NCBI GenBank assembly: GCA_024734495.1
Contig: JALMQS010000099.1
Coordinates: 65,198,291 to 65,262,290 of the forward strand
Direction: 5' to 3'
Source: Forficula auricularia
Taxonomy: Eukaryota > Arthropoda > Insecta > Dermaptera > Forficulidae
DNA: 64,000 nucleotides
Under the pieces are notes generated by a model. It had not been told where the DNA came from and did no database searches. It saw nothing but the letters and a program-made list of their open reading frames with translations. Within the stretch, counting starts at the first letter, position 1; the number at the start of each line of letters is the position of its first letter. Shown here one piece after another: positions 22,763-33,545 of the stretch. Made by a program: the position numbers and the translations under genes.

Positions 22763-23018
22763 CTCAGCAAAAAACACTCGACCAATCTTGACCTTTCAAG
22801 CACAACTCCTCACCAACTCAAAAAAATCATCTTAAAACCATCAACCACATTGTAAAAACCACTTCAGTGTAATAAGTTTGTTTTTTTGTCTCTGATACCT
22901 ATTCGTTATTTTATTATATCCTTATTGTTTTAATATTGTATCCTGTATATGTTATTTTTCTATATTGGACATCTTGTCCGTAAAACTAGCTAAACAGCTA
23001 AATAAATAAATAAATAAA
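22763..23018 (+). mobile_element. LINE 3' end
   Basis: The sequence ends ACTAGCTAAACAGCTAAAT followed by AAATAAATAAATAAAT, the usual simple-repeat tail of jockey-like LINEs. It belongs to the reverse transcriptase at 20988-22385. Confidence 0.6.
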
Positions 23019-23707
23019 TATCAAATTCACGCCTCGACCAGAATAATCTTTTTGCCCTTCAGGCATGAGCGCATAGTTAAAGACTTTTAAGCAATTCACC
23101 TAATCAATCTCCTTCCTTAATTTCAATTAGAATAAAATTTTTAGCAAATAAAAACTATTTTTGATTTTTTTTAATATATCTTTCAAATTCAATATCTTAT
23201 AAATAAAATTGAAGATATACAAACTAGAAATTTACAAGTTATATTATATTTATTTATCATTATATGTATTTTCCAAAAAATCAAAAATTGTATTTTTATT
23301 TTTTCCTTGAATTATTATTTTAGCGAGTGTCAATTACTAGGTGTTTCAGGTGTACAAGCTGCTACGGGTACCCAAACAGCTTCAATGGGTTACGATACTT
23401 GGATATTTGCGAATTAAACGGAAATACGAAATTCATATATTATTTTTGGCCCAACAACGATCTCTGCCAAATTTTAGAATAATTAAATAATATTTAGACG
23501 TGTCGATTGTAGCCTATTTTTCAAAAGTCGTGAATTATGTTTTTTTATAGAATTTTAAATTTATTTCCATCTTTTGAACATTAGATCGTGTTATAACATT
23601 AATTTTCACTTGGTTTGTAAGTAAGGAAAATCATAACAAATTCAAAAAATTATTATACTTATTATAAAATACATTATAACCCTATTTGAACATATAATAT
23701 CTTAAAA
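23019..23707. other. AT-rich spacer
   Basis: No gene is seen. A block of about 55 bp around 23276-23335 (AAAAATTGTATTTTTATTTT and onward) recurs at 25711-25766. Confidence 0.4.
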
Positions 23708-24801
23708 TCTATATATAAAAAATTAAGGTTTCGTCTGTACATTGGTCTAAATCACGCCAAATTTTGTTGCACACGTTTCAAGCAAAGCTATGAACGAAAA
23801 ACACCCTCAACAAAATTCCTGTCTCTCTATATGTCTGTCTGCCTGCCTGTATGTCGGTCTGTCTGTCTGTATGTTTCCGTGGATTCCGCGAAAAGTTGCT
23901 CCCGATTCACGTAAAAACTGCTGAAGGCATTATTATGAAATTTCATATTTACATCATATGTCTTCTAACTTACGTTTTTAGCTATATAACGTTTTGATAT
24001 TTTGACCCCAAAAGAGGGTTTGGGGGGCGCACGAATGAAAATGATCAAATAACTCCTAAACTATTATCTCTACGGCAAATTTTATTATGAGCAAAGTTGT
24101 AGGGGATGTGATTTCTGACAACTTTTGTTTAAAAAATTCCCCCAAAAACCTCCCAAAAAGGGGGGAGGGTCAAAATATGAAAATTCTTGCTCTTGGACCA
24201 AACTCAACCAAATTTTGTATACATAATCTGTGGGTCACTAGAAGGGTAGAAATGCAACAACTAACGACCCAAAATGGGGGGGGGTCAAAAAATGAAAATT
24301 CTTACCCTTAGAGCCAACTTAACCAAATTTTATATACATAATCTGTGGGTCACTAGAAGACTAGAAACGCAAAAACTGGGTGCGGGGGTGGAGTGATGGT
24401 ACGGGTGCGGAGGTGGGTTAGGGTATGGGGTTCGAGGGGTCCGAGGGGGATGAGGGCGCGGGGGGTGGAATGTGGGTGAGGGAGTAAGACTGAGTAGGGT
24501 GAAGGGGGTGGTGCGGGGTGGAGTCCGGGTGGCGTAACGGGTGTAGAGGTCCAAGAGGCTAGGCGGGGGTGTGGTGCGTGGAGGTGGAGGGCACGGGGTG
24601 GGCTGCGGGGGTGGTGTAGCAGGGTGGAGAAGGGGTTGAGGTGAGGGCCCAGAGACGAAGCGGGGTGGGGCGGGGTTGGGGGGTTGGGGGTGGGAGTGGA
24701 GGTCGCGGGGTGCGTGTGTGTGTGTGTGTGGGGGGGGGGGGGGGCAGGGGGCGTGCCCCCTGGCTAGCAAGAGGGCCGCTGAAGGCGGTCCTTGCAGCTA
24801 G
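23708..24801 (+). mobile_element. Non-autonomous Helitron (TCTATATATAAAA family)
   Basis: It begins TCTATATATAAAAAATTAAGG after an A and ends CTTGCAGCTAG before a T, the expected A^T target. The interior carries a Helitron-typical GTCTGTCTG tract, two to three copies of a module reading GGGAGGGTCAAAA...TTGTATACATAATCTG, and a G-rich tract at 24379-24765. A hairpin-forming GAGGGCCGC...GCGGTCC block precedes the terminal CTAG. It is the sister of 31376-32421. The 146-codon proline-rich frame on the minus strand only translates the G-rich tract. Confidence 0.8.
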
Positions 24802-24869
24802 TCAACTATAAAATTCAAATTATAAACAAAAATTAATCTTTTTAAGAATTTAAAAATGTAAAATTATAA

Positions 24870-25420
24870 AAGTATGCCTCACTTGCAATAAAAATTGTTT
24901 CTGATTCTCATATTTTGTAACTTTCTCGTTAAAATCTTCAATTAGTTTTATTTCCCTCTCGGCTGAATCATTTACTACTTTTAAGTTTCCAATGACAAAG
25001 TTCCCTTCCACATACTCATTAGAATTCATCCATTCGGATGGATCTAAGTGTAAAAAATTTATTTTCTATTATAAATCTTTGAAATAAATTTTTTGAATTG
25101 TCATTAAGTAATTTTATCAATATTTCTTCGTCAGAACTTTGCAAGAATTCGTAGAAATTTCTTCTTTTCTCAATAGCAGTTTCTTAAGATTGTTTGCATC
25201 TTCACTATCCTCAGATTCTTCAGTTTCGTCCTCTAATTCTATTGATGTTAAAATTTTTTGCGCTATCTTTACTTTTGTATCTTCAGTAAATGAATCGTCA
25301 AATAGCGCGAATGGTGATACATTGGTCAGACAAATAATACAGATGGTTTACAAATTTTTCCAATCCGCCCTCTCAGGTGTTGAAAATTTCATTCAGTCCC
25401 CAGCAGAATTTTACATTTGA
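24870..25420 (-). pseudogene. Broken copy of a conserved invertebrate protein of unknown function
   Basis: On the minus strand the frames spell ALFDDSFTEDTKVKIAQKIL, then SSDEEILIKLL...LFQRFII, then DPSEWM and VVNDSAEREIKLIEDFN followed by ENQKQFLLQV. The VVND-AERG(V)-LI-F and QKQFLLQVV signature belongs to a family I have seen annotated only as uncharacterised in many invertebrates. The parts lie in different frames and a stop interrupts them, so the copy is dead. A GTGAGG after LLQ and a TTTTACACTTAG before the DPSEW block look like splice sites, so an exon of a live gene is a less likely alternative. Confidence 0.5.
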
Positions 25421-25680
25421 GTTTTTTATAGCTTGAGTAAAATTTTATTGCATTGTCCCCTTCCCCCATATATGAGAAGGATTTTGTCATAAGTGTTATG
25501 GCAACTGCCCAGAATGCAAAGTTTTGTACTTGGGTTTCAACTCCTGGGGAAGACGGCCCCTTCTGACATGAATAAAATATATTTAATAAGATCTTTGATT
25601 CTTGGCCTTTAAATTCTTAGTAAAAGTTTGGAGAAATTATAGCCAGTTTATTCTATTCTTAGGAAAAAAGGCGTTAGATT
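25366..25680. repeat. Dispersed repeat holding the empty Helitron site
   Basis: This sequence is repeated at 31164-31375 plus 32422-32520, sharing CGCCCTCTCAGGTGTTGAAA and CCCCAGCAGAAT, a tRNA-like CTTGGGTTCAACTCCxGGGGA block and CTTCTGACATGAATAAAA. In the second copy the Helitron at 31376-32421 sits exactly where this copy reads ATA|TATTTAATAAG (25579/25580). The B-box-like part suggests a SINE-related element. Confidence 0.75.
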
Positions 25681-26600
25681 TAAAAAATAAAAAAATAACC
25701 CCATTTTTACCAAAAAATCAAAAATTGTATTTTTATTTTTTCCTTTGAATTATTATTTTAGCTAGGGTCGAATGTTACGTAGGGTCCAATTTCAAAAATA
25801 AAAAAAATATTTTTTTGTCATAGAGTTTGAGATATGCCTGTATAGATCTCTTTCATTAGAATTCGGTTTGATTTTTTACATTTATTGCAATTTGTGTGAG
25901 AGAACCCCAAAGTGGCCATTTAAAGATGATCATTGTATCAGCTCAGTTTTGATATCTCAATCATTTTGGAAGATATCAATCATTTGTTTTCTACGAGCCG
26001 AGCGATATTTTTTTTCAGAATTCAATATTTTACAAAAACTAATCAATTAAACTTTTTCTCATACATTTTATATATATACCGGGTGAATTTTTTATCTTGA
26101 GACAGTCTTATAACTCAAAAAACAGTTCATTAAATGGAAAAAAATTCAAATAAAAGTTCCTTTATATCGAGGGGGAAACTAAACTACGCTATTGTTTGTC
26201 GACCTAGAACAAGCTTTCAAGGATATTTCGAGGTCAAGTTCTGTTTTTTAAATGGAAACCTATATGTTTCTGTACATATTCTGAATTTACAAAAAAAACT
26301 TAACATCTTTTATTAGAACTATTTTTTTTATACGTATCAAATAATAAAAAAATTAAATCAATTAGATCTCAAAATAAAAATCCAAATAGTAATTATTCTT
26401 AACAATTATTCAACTTAATTATTAAATAATAATGATCAAATATTTAATTATTAAATAAATAATTTAATAACTTTCCGACTATGTTCTGTGACATTCCAGA
26501 GTGTATCGCAAGTTCCAATTTCCTCATTTTTTTAACAGATTTCACAACACGATAAAATGAAGCTTGTATGGGTGTATTCCTATCAGGAAAACGCTCGGCA
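25681..26600. other. AT-rich spacer with dispersed repeat pieces
   Basis: It holds a copy of the block also at 23276 (25711-25766), a copy of the 3080-3230 repeat (about 25810-25930) and an ACCGGGTGAATTTTTTATCTTG end at about 26078 resembling the terminus of small mariner-like elements. No gene is supported. Confidence 0.4.
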
Positions 26601-26601
26601 T

Positions 26602-27831
26602 TCATTTAAATGGCGGCCCCATAACACGAAGCAGGAAGGAAATGTCATTGTATTCACGTCGTTGTTTCAGTGTGTTGAGTTTCAGGTGTGAAATTAGATA
26701 GTCATAATTCAGATTATCTGTATTTATGCCTAGTTTATAATTAACCGTCCTCAAAAATTTATGCTGGACTCTTTCCAAGGATGACTTATGTATTTCATAG
26801 TAGGGATTCCATATTACACTGCAGTATTCAAGTTTACTTCTCACGAGAGCAGCGAACAAGAATTTGAGGGCATCTATGTTTCGAAAGGATGAGGTTATCC
26901 CATTGATAAAACCCAAGGTTTTACGAGCTTTACTAACAATGTTATTTATGTGTGGGACGAATGTCAATTTAGTATCGAAGATCACACCCAAGTCCCTAAT
27001 ATTATCAACGCTTAGTAATTTGTAGTTATCTATTGAATATGTAAATTTTAACAAATTTGTTGCCCTAGAGAAGTTTATGAATTTACACTTGGTTTCGTTC
27101 AGACCATTATCAGTGCACCAGGCATTGAAATTATTCAAATTTAATTGTAGAGTTTGACAATCATTTATAGAATGAATAACTTTAAACATTTTCAAGTCAT
27201 CAGCCAGGAGGAGGACATTCACATCATTAAAGACAGTCAAAACATCGTTGAAGAATATTAGAAAAAGCAATGGCCCTAAATGAGATCCTTGAGGAACTCC
27301 TGAGTGAGCGACAAATTCATGGGAGAGGTTATTTCGAATTTTGACAGTACATTTTCTATTCATCAGATAACCGGAAAGCCAGAGATGTAGAGTTCCCTCT
27401 ACCCCGAGGAGATTTAGTTTCTGGAGAAGTAGATTGTGGTTGACTGTGTCGAATGCTTTGCTGAGATCCGTATAGATAGAGTCAACCTGTAATTTTTGTT
27501 CAAAGTAGGTATTGAGAAAATGTTCGTATGTAATTAGATTTGTGAGAGTTGATTGTCCCTGGGTGAAGCCATGCTGTTCCGTGTGAATTATATTTTTAAA
27601 GAGAGGAGTTAATTTATTGGTTATTAAACTATCGAGGATTTTGGGTATTGAGGATAGTGTTGATATGGGACGGTAATTAGGTATATTAGATTTATCACCG
27701 TCTTTGTAAATGGGAGTTATGAAAGATGTTTTCCATTTCAATGGATATGATTTTAAAGAAATGGTTGAGGTTCTAAGCGAAAGTCGAATGTTTTTATATA
27801 CTTTATCGAATGCGAAGCAATTTTTTTTCTA
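26602..27831 (-). CDS. LINE reverse transcriptase, second partial copy
   Basis: This is the inverted copy of the frame at 20988-22385, with the same motif series (KAFDTVNH, SGVPQGSHLGP, LLADDLKMF). It differs by a two-codon loss (GLNETK instead of GLKLNETK) and a few substitutions, e.g. GFINGI for GFITRI. Similarity ends at SFLLRV, where the frame runs into unrelated DNA (MGPPFK, stop), so the last 60 or so codons and the LINE 3' end are missing. The open frame with few changes suggests a recent duplication rather than an old relic. Confidence 0.8.
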
Positions 27832-28735
27832 CTTATAAGAAAAGTATTGATTTATAAAATATAAATAATTAACTGTACAAATTAAAAATCTTAAAGTGTA
27901 GTCTTAATTTAAACTTGATTTATGACGTTGGTGCGCCTGTATTTAGGGAACCAGTTGGGCGTAGTTGAATGAAAGCTGCGTAAGAGCTAGGCGAGTCCAG
28001 GCGTTGATGGAATGCTTAAGGCATGTAAGCCATCAAGTATGGATATTAATTAAGGGTTGTTCAATTTAAAGATTTTTTGTTGTTGATTTTTTTTATTTGT
28101 GAATTTTTGAAGAAGGATGAATTATAAGTTTTTTGTGAATTGATTTAAGTGTATGCTTGATGAAGAGAATTATTATCGGTTTGGCTATTTCTCTCTAGTC
28201 AGGTAAATTAGACTTCTGCTGGCCATTAAATATGGACAAGCTGGAAATAATTTTAATCGACGTTAAACATTCCAAATAGGAGTTATATGACTTTGCGACA
28301 CCTATTAATTGAGTTGAAATAGATAAATATCGTACTATGTTCTAATGTACTTGTATAAAAAATGTTACACCAAAGAACTCCATGAACAATGGTCTTCTTC
28401 TTGTTGTTTACCATATATGGCATATCGAGATAGTAACCTAGTAGTATTTTCCGTCCCTAGAGGCCTTTCTGCGGCAGCCTGGATCCCGGCACAATGGAAT
28501 CGGTCAGGATTCATTTATGCTTGCCTGGCTGTGCCCCGGCGAAGACGGTTCTAGGTTGTCTTGATGGGGTGTCGGGTGTCGGAAAGTATCAAGGAAATTA
28601 TTCTTACCTACGTGATGGCTCAAATGACCATAGTAGTCGACGCGCTGATAAACAAATAATAATAAGTACCTGGCCACCGAGCGATGCTCGGTAACTTTTT
28701 TCTTCGGCTAAAAGCTATATATAAATCCCCTAAAC
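26620..28735 (-). repeat. Right arm of the 2.1 kb inverted duplication
   Basis: It mirrors 20087-22197. The outer edge again contains a Helitron 3' hairpin (about 28678-28694) that points toward the left arm. The 4.4 kb between the arms includes the LINE 3' end and the Helitron at 23708-24801. Confidence 0.85.
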
Positions 28736-29150
28736 CTAGATTTTTAATTTTTAACCCCCCCTCCACCCCCTTAATTTTTCTAATTTCTAATAAAATCTAA
28801 TCAGCTCTTAATTTCAATGGATCAAAACTACGTGTGAAATTTGGTTTCGATATTCAAACTAGTTTTTGAGCTAGCTCGTCCACAAAAATTTGGTAACGCA
28901 CAGACTAACGGACACCCAACCAGACAACCAGACAAACAGACATTTTGACAAAACAATTGTTATCTCGAAAAATATAATTTTTTCGATGTTCCCTTATTAG
29001 GGCTTTTTTGTAGAACGAAATGCCATGGTTTCGCTCAATTTTTTTAATGAAAATATTTTCAGCCTTTTTTGAGATATTTCGAAAAAAGGAAGGAAAAAAA
29101 CACTTTTTTCATGCACGATTACAATACTTAACCATACCCTGTATTGTAAA
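28670..29150 (-). mobile_element. Helitron 3' portion
   Basis: On the minus strand this ends with the hairpin ACCGAGC-ATC-GCTCGGT and GGCCAGGTACTTA at about 28670. Upstream of it (higher coordinates) is a Helitron-like body with a GTCTGTTTGTCTGG tract around 28920-28950. The 5' end was not identified. The terminus is inside the inverted duplication, while the rest is outside it. Confidence 0.5.
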
Positions 29151-29235
29151 GTAAAAACAATGCCTCAAATGGTACCCCTAGTAGTACAATGTTTCAAACT
29201 ATATAGTAACTATATACTAGGGACCTTTATTGTAT

Positions 29236-29351
29236 ACACTATACATAGACCGCAGAAACGAAGCAATTTGAAAAAATAGCTACGAGGACAGTACATCAGT
29301 TTTCCTCTTGGGGTTTTTCAAATTGCCTAATTTATGGGGTCTATGTATTAA
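29236..29351. repeat. Small MITE, TIR ATACATAGACC
   Basis: CTATACATAGACCGCAG at the left is mirrored by GGGGTCTATGTAT at the right, with AATTTGAAAAA / TTTTTCAAATT also mirrored inside. TA flanks are plausible. Confidence 0.6.
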
Positions 29352-29417
29352 TATACATATAATATTTTCATTAAAAATAATTATAAATTCTTTTTTTTCT
29401 TATTATTAATTTATATC

Positions 29418-29564
29418 CGAGAGGTGAATCGTGTACACCTACTTCCACTTTCATTTCCAAGTAGAAGACAATAGATGAAGGGGCCATTATCTAATGAATT
29501 CCAAAATAATTCCACATAATTCCAAAGACGTGTAGTCTTAATTCCAACCGCAGTTCACCCCTCA
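29418..29564. repeat. CGAGGGGTGA MITE, uninterrupted member
   Basis: The termini are CGAGAGGTGAATCG and GCAGTTCACCCCTC, with flanks TTTATATC and TTTAAATC (7 of 8). The interior matches the outer element at 12346-12654 and holds one CCATTATC where that element was split by a nested copy. Confidence 0.75.
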
Positions 29565-30099
29565 TTTAAATCGTTATTTAGAAAGTGTATTCTAATCCAA
29601 ATGCATTCTTTAGGGGAATAGACGAACTAACCGTGAACAAGAGAAACCTTCCGCCCTCTAGTCGGCAGAGCAGAAAACAGCCAAGTAATTTTTTGAAAAT
29701 GTAAGTACATGCATAATTTAGTAATAATATATTTTTTGCATATAAATTATATAAAACCTTATAGATTTTGAGAATTCTATGGCATAAAATTATCCTTCCA
29801 ATAAAGCCAAATTGATGGACATTAAAACGATTTTCTTGTGTTTTATTTCAATCCGAAGTTCTATACCTCTAAAAAAAACACCCTATATATACTGAAAGAA
29901 AATTCTGAATGTTTCTAAAATTTTTAAAATTGTTTTCACTCGTAAAGAATTATATTGGCTTTTTGTTATTCAGCATAAGCAATAGCTAGAGAAATAAGGA
30001 TAGATTATATTTTAATAGTTGGTTAATAACTTATTTGAGAATTTAAAGAAATCTTCTTCAAGTGCCATACTCGATTCTGAGCGTCGGCTATTACTATGG
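29565..30099. other. AT-rich spacer
   Basis: No gene, terminus or clear repeat relationship was found here. Confidence 0.35.
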
Positions 30100-30285
30100 A
30101 GAGTATTCTCACCATTATAATTTTCCTGGGGGAATTTTTTCACAGGGGTGGTTTCCCATTGCGTTCCCTTGAAGGAATCAGATTATAGCCGGTCAAATAT
30201 TTGCAGCGAGTCGGGCTTGAACCCGCGCTAGCTTGATTAGAAGGCATGTTCTTTAACCACTCCGGCCAACCTGACTCCTCTTAAA
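30100..30285 (-). repeat. tRNA-derived SINE
   Basis: On the minus strand an A-box-like GTTGGCCGGAGTGGTTAA is followed by a B-box GGGTTCAAGCCC, in the spacing of a leucine- or serine-type tRNA. The stems are poor, so it is not a functional tRNA. A body of about 110 bp extends to 30100. A related head is at 59535-59620. Confidence 0.6.
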
Positions 30286-30539
30286 GATATTAATAGTTTA
30301 AGTAAATTAAAACAAAGTAAACGATATGTATATATATAAATACTATGATTACTAAAAGAAGTAGAAAGAATTCGATATATGTTGAATCTGGAAACGTTTG
30401 GAAGTAAGCAAAAAACAAATGCAAAAGTTCAATGAAATAGCTATCGAAACTTAAAAAATAAATATCAGATGATCAGCTAGAAATTTTCAAAATAGAGTAT
30501 TGAAAATAGCTTAAATATCAAATAAATACAATTCTTTAA
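30286..30539. other. AT-rich spacer
   Basis: Nothing recognisable is present. Confidence 0.3.
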
Positions 30540-30924
30540 AAAAAATCCACAGGCTTGAAAAGAAATTCTCCTACAACTTTGCTCATTATAAAATTTTCCG
30601 TAGAATTAATAGTTTAGGAGTTATTTGAAAATTTTCATTCGTGCGCCCCCCCCCCCAAACCCCCTTTTGGGGTCAAAATATCAAAACGTTAAATAGCTAA
30701 AAACGTAAGTTAGAAAACATCTGATACAACTATGAAATTTCATAATAATCCCTTCAGCCGTTTTGACGTGAATCGTGAGCAACTTTTCGCGGAAACCACT
30801 GAAACAGACAGACAGGAATTTTGTTGAGGGTGTTTTCGTTCATAAATTTGCTTGAAACGTGTGCAACCAAAATTTGACGTGATTTGGAGCAATGTACAGA
30901 CAAAACCTTAATTTTATATATAGA
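30540..30924 (-). mobile_element. Helitron 5' fragment
   Basis: On the minus strand it opens at 30924 with TCTATATATAAAATTAAGG after an A and runs through the GTCTGTACATTGC, CACACGTTTCAAGC and AACTTACGTTTTTAGCTA blocks shared with 23708 and 31376. It stops near 30540 without the G-rich tract or the terminal CTAG, so it is 3' truncated. Confidence 0.7.
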
Positions 30925-31375
30925 TATGTACATATACCACAAAACGAAAAGGAACAAAATATATTATTTTCATTTAATTTAAAATTGAAAACGTTATTCT
31001 CAAGTTCATTAACTAATCATAATTTCAAATATTATGAAGACCCGTCTTGCCGTACCGAGAAATACCGAATAATTTGATTAAAAAGAAAAATTTTACTAAT
31101 AATTTAAAAGGCCGAGAATCAATGATCTTGTTAGATAAATATGTTTAAATTATGCGAGAAAGTCGCCCTCTCAGGTGTTGAAAATTTCATTCAGTCCCCA
31201 GCAGAATATTACATATGAGTTTTTTAAAATTTGAGTAAAATTTTATTGCATTGGCCCTCCCCCCATATATCAGAAGGATTTTGTCTCTAGTGTTAAGGCA
31301 ACTCCCCAGAAACCAAGTTTTGTACTTGGGTTCAACTCCCGGGGAGAGATGGCTCCTTCTGACATGAATAAAACA

Positions 31376-32421
31376 TCTATATATATAAAATTAAGGTTTT
31401 GTCTGTACATTGGTCCAAATCACGTCAAATTTTGGTTGCACACGTTTCCAGCAAAGTTATGAACGAAAACACCCTCAACAAAATTCCTGTCTGTCTGTCT
31501 GTCTGTATGTTTCCGTGGGTTCCACGAAAAGTTGCTCACGATTCACGTCAAAACGGCTGAAGGGATTATTATGAAATTCCATATTTACATCAGATCTCTT
31601 CTAACTTACGTTTTTAGCTATATAACGTTTTGATATTTTGACCCCAGAAGGGGGTTTGGGGGGGGGGGCGCACGAATGAATATTATCAAATAACTCCTAA
31701 ACTATTAACCCTACGGCAAATTTTATAATAAACAAAGTTGTAGAGGATGTGATTTCTGACAACTTTTGTTTTTAAAAATTTCCCAAAAAAACCACCCAAA
31801 AAGGGGGAGGGTGAAAAAATATAAATTCTTGCCCTTGGAGCAAACTCAACCAAATTTTGTATACATAATCTCTGGGCCTCTAGAGAGCTAGAAATGCAAA
31901 AACTAACCACCCAAAATGGGAGGAGGCTCAAAAAATGAAAATTCTTTCTCTTGGGCCAAACTCAACCAAATTTTGTATACATAATCTGTGGGTTACTAGA
32001 AGCCTAGAAATTCAAAAACTGGGTGCGTGGGGTGGGTGCGGGGGTTGAATGGGGGGTGGGGTGAGGAGTGAGCCGGAGAATGGTGGGGGTGCAGGGGGTG
32101 TAGTCCAGGGGGCTTAGCGGGGTTGGGGTCCAGAAGGTTAGGCAGGGGTGTTGTGCGCAGGGTTGGAGGGCACAGGGTAGGGTCCGGGGTTCGAGGTGGG
32201 TGGGGTGCGGAGGTTTGGAACGGGTGCATGGTGCGGGGGCGGGGGTGCTGGAGGGTTTTTGGGGGTGGGGTGTTAGTGGGTTAGGGTGTGGAACAGAGTG
32301 TTGGGGTGGTGGTGTGGGGGCGGGGGTTGGGCATGGTGCGGGGGGGGGGGAGAAGCTGGGGGTCCAGGGTGCGTGCCCTCTGGCTAGCAAGAGGGCCGCC
32401 GAAGGAGGGCCTTGCACCTAG
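31376..32421 (+). mobile_element. Non-autonomous Helitron with proven boundaries
   Basis: It begins TCTATATATATAAAATTAAGG after A and ends CTTGCACCTAG before T. The host sequence on either side joins without gap or duplication in the empty copy at 25579/25580, which fixes both ends and shows an A^T target. The interior has GTCTGTCTG repeats, the GGGAGGGT...TTGTATACATAATCT module and a G-rich tract at 32026-32370. It has no Rep/Hel coding. Open frames in the G-rich tract are not genes. Confidence 0.9.
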
Positions 32422-32775
32422 TATTTAATAAGATCTTTGATTCTTGGCTTTTAAATTCTTGGTAACATTTTGGGGAAAATAAAGCCAGTATGTTCTATTC
32501 ATAGGAAACAAAAGGCATGAAGTTAGGTTTAAAAAATAAAAAAAGTTGAATAAGCATTAGGAGTCTTATTTTTTACACTTTTCAAGCAAATGGCCAATTA
32601 CTGGTACATGGCCAACTACTGGTGCTTTTACCTTAATGGTTTATTAAAAAAAGACATCTTTTTTTTTATTTTGTAAAATATAAATGAAGTAACATATATT
32701 TTTTGCTCTACTTACTTATAACATTACAAATTAATTTAATTTTTGTATTATTATTTTTTTAATTTAATTATTATA
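32422..32775. other. Right half of split repeat, then AT-rich spacer
   Basis: The first 100 bp continue the repeat interrupted by the Helitron. The rest is AT-rich with an AACTACTGGT / ATTACTGGT duplication near 32590-32625. Confidence 0.4.
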
Positions 32776-32985
32776 CAGGGTAGGGCATTAAGATCTACCA
32801 CATTTTGAAGATATATAAAAAGTGACTAGAAAAAAACTAAATATATTTTTGATAAGAAAATAAATGATTTTTTTTTAAAATGTATGTTAAACATTATCAG
32901 ACAAAAGGGGGAGGGTCAAAAAAAGATTCTAGCCCTTTTGACCAAATTCAACCAAATTTTGTATACATATTCTGTAGGCCCCAAA
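32776..32985 (+). repeat. Fragment of the ACAGGGTGGG palindromic element
   Basis: It starts ACAGGGTAGGGCATTAAGATC and continues with AACTAGAAAAAACT-like and GGGGGAGGGTCAAAA modules in the same order as 35445-36112. Only the left half is present. Confidence 0.6.
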
Positions 32986-33327
32986 AATTGGAAATGAATT
33001 ATATTTTATATGACGAATTAGAATTATATTTAAATATTAATTTATTTAAATTTAATTATATTCTCTAATAATTTTATGTATTTCTTTTACAGATCACTTG
33101 CTGATTCAATCTCCTGCTTACTGTTCATCTCCAAGAAAATTTATTATCTTTTGAATATGATAATATTTTGTAAGTGTAAATAATTATATATTATATGTTT
33201 GAATAATAATTGATGTGTATGTATAAAAAAAATGAATAAATAATATTTATTAAAAGAAACCCCTCTTTCATTTCAAAATTCCTAATGAGATCCTTTGAAA
33301 GCCAAGCCCCTTCATCACCTCTAACTC

Positions 33328-33545
33328 CGCCGGCCGGCTGGCATCCTGGTTGCCCGGTCGCCCCTTAGCGGCGGGCGGGGAGGAGCTTCTCCCCTGCTCG
33401 AGCCGACTTCTCCGCCGGGAGTCGGACGGCTCCGCTGGCTTTCGGCTGGCCGCTTGGAGGGGACACTGGCTATATAAGTCGTGTTTCGCGCTGGGTGGTT
33501 GGTTGGGGGTGGATGGTGGTGGGATGCACACCTCAACACATATTG
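33328..33545. other. GC-rich island with TATA-like motif
   Basis: About 220 bp are strongly GC-rich in otherwise AT-rich DNA. A TATATAAG is at 33471-33478 in plus orientation, with a GGTTGGGGGTGG tract after it. Open frames on both strands have no recognised domain. It may be a core promoter, a retroposed fragment or an unfamiliar element. Confidence 0.35.

Noticed and set aside
24330..24770. 146-codon proline-rich open frame on the minus strand (also 31996-32417 and 19854-20135)
   Set aside because: It only translates the reverse of the G-rich tract inside a Helitron; no domain, and it varies freely between copies.
30180..30285. Possible leucine or serine tRNA gene on the minus strand
   Set aside because: A and B boxes are good but the acceptor and anticodon stems do not pair and a SINE body follows.
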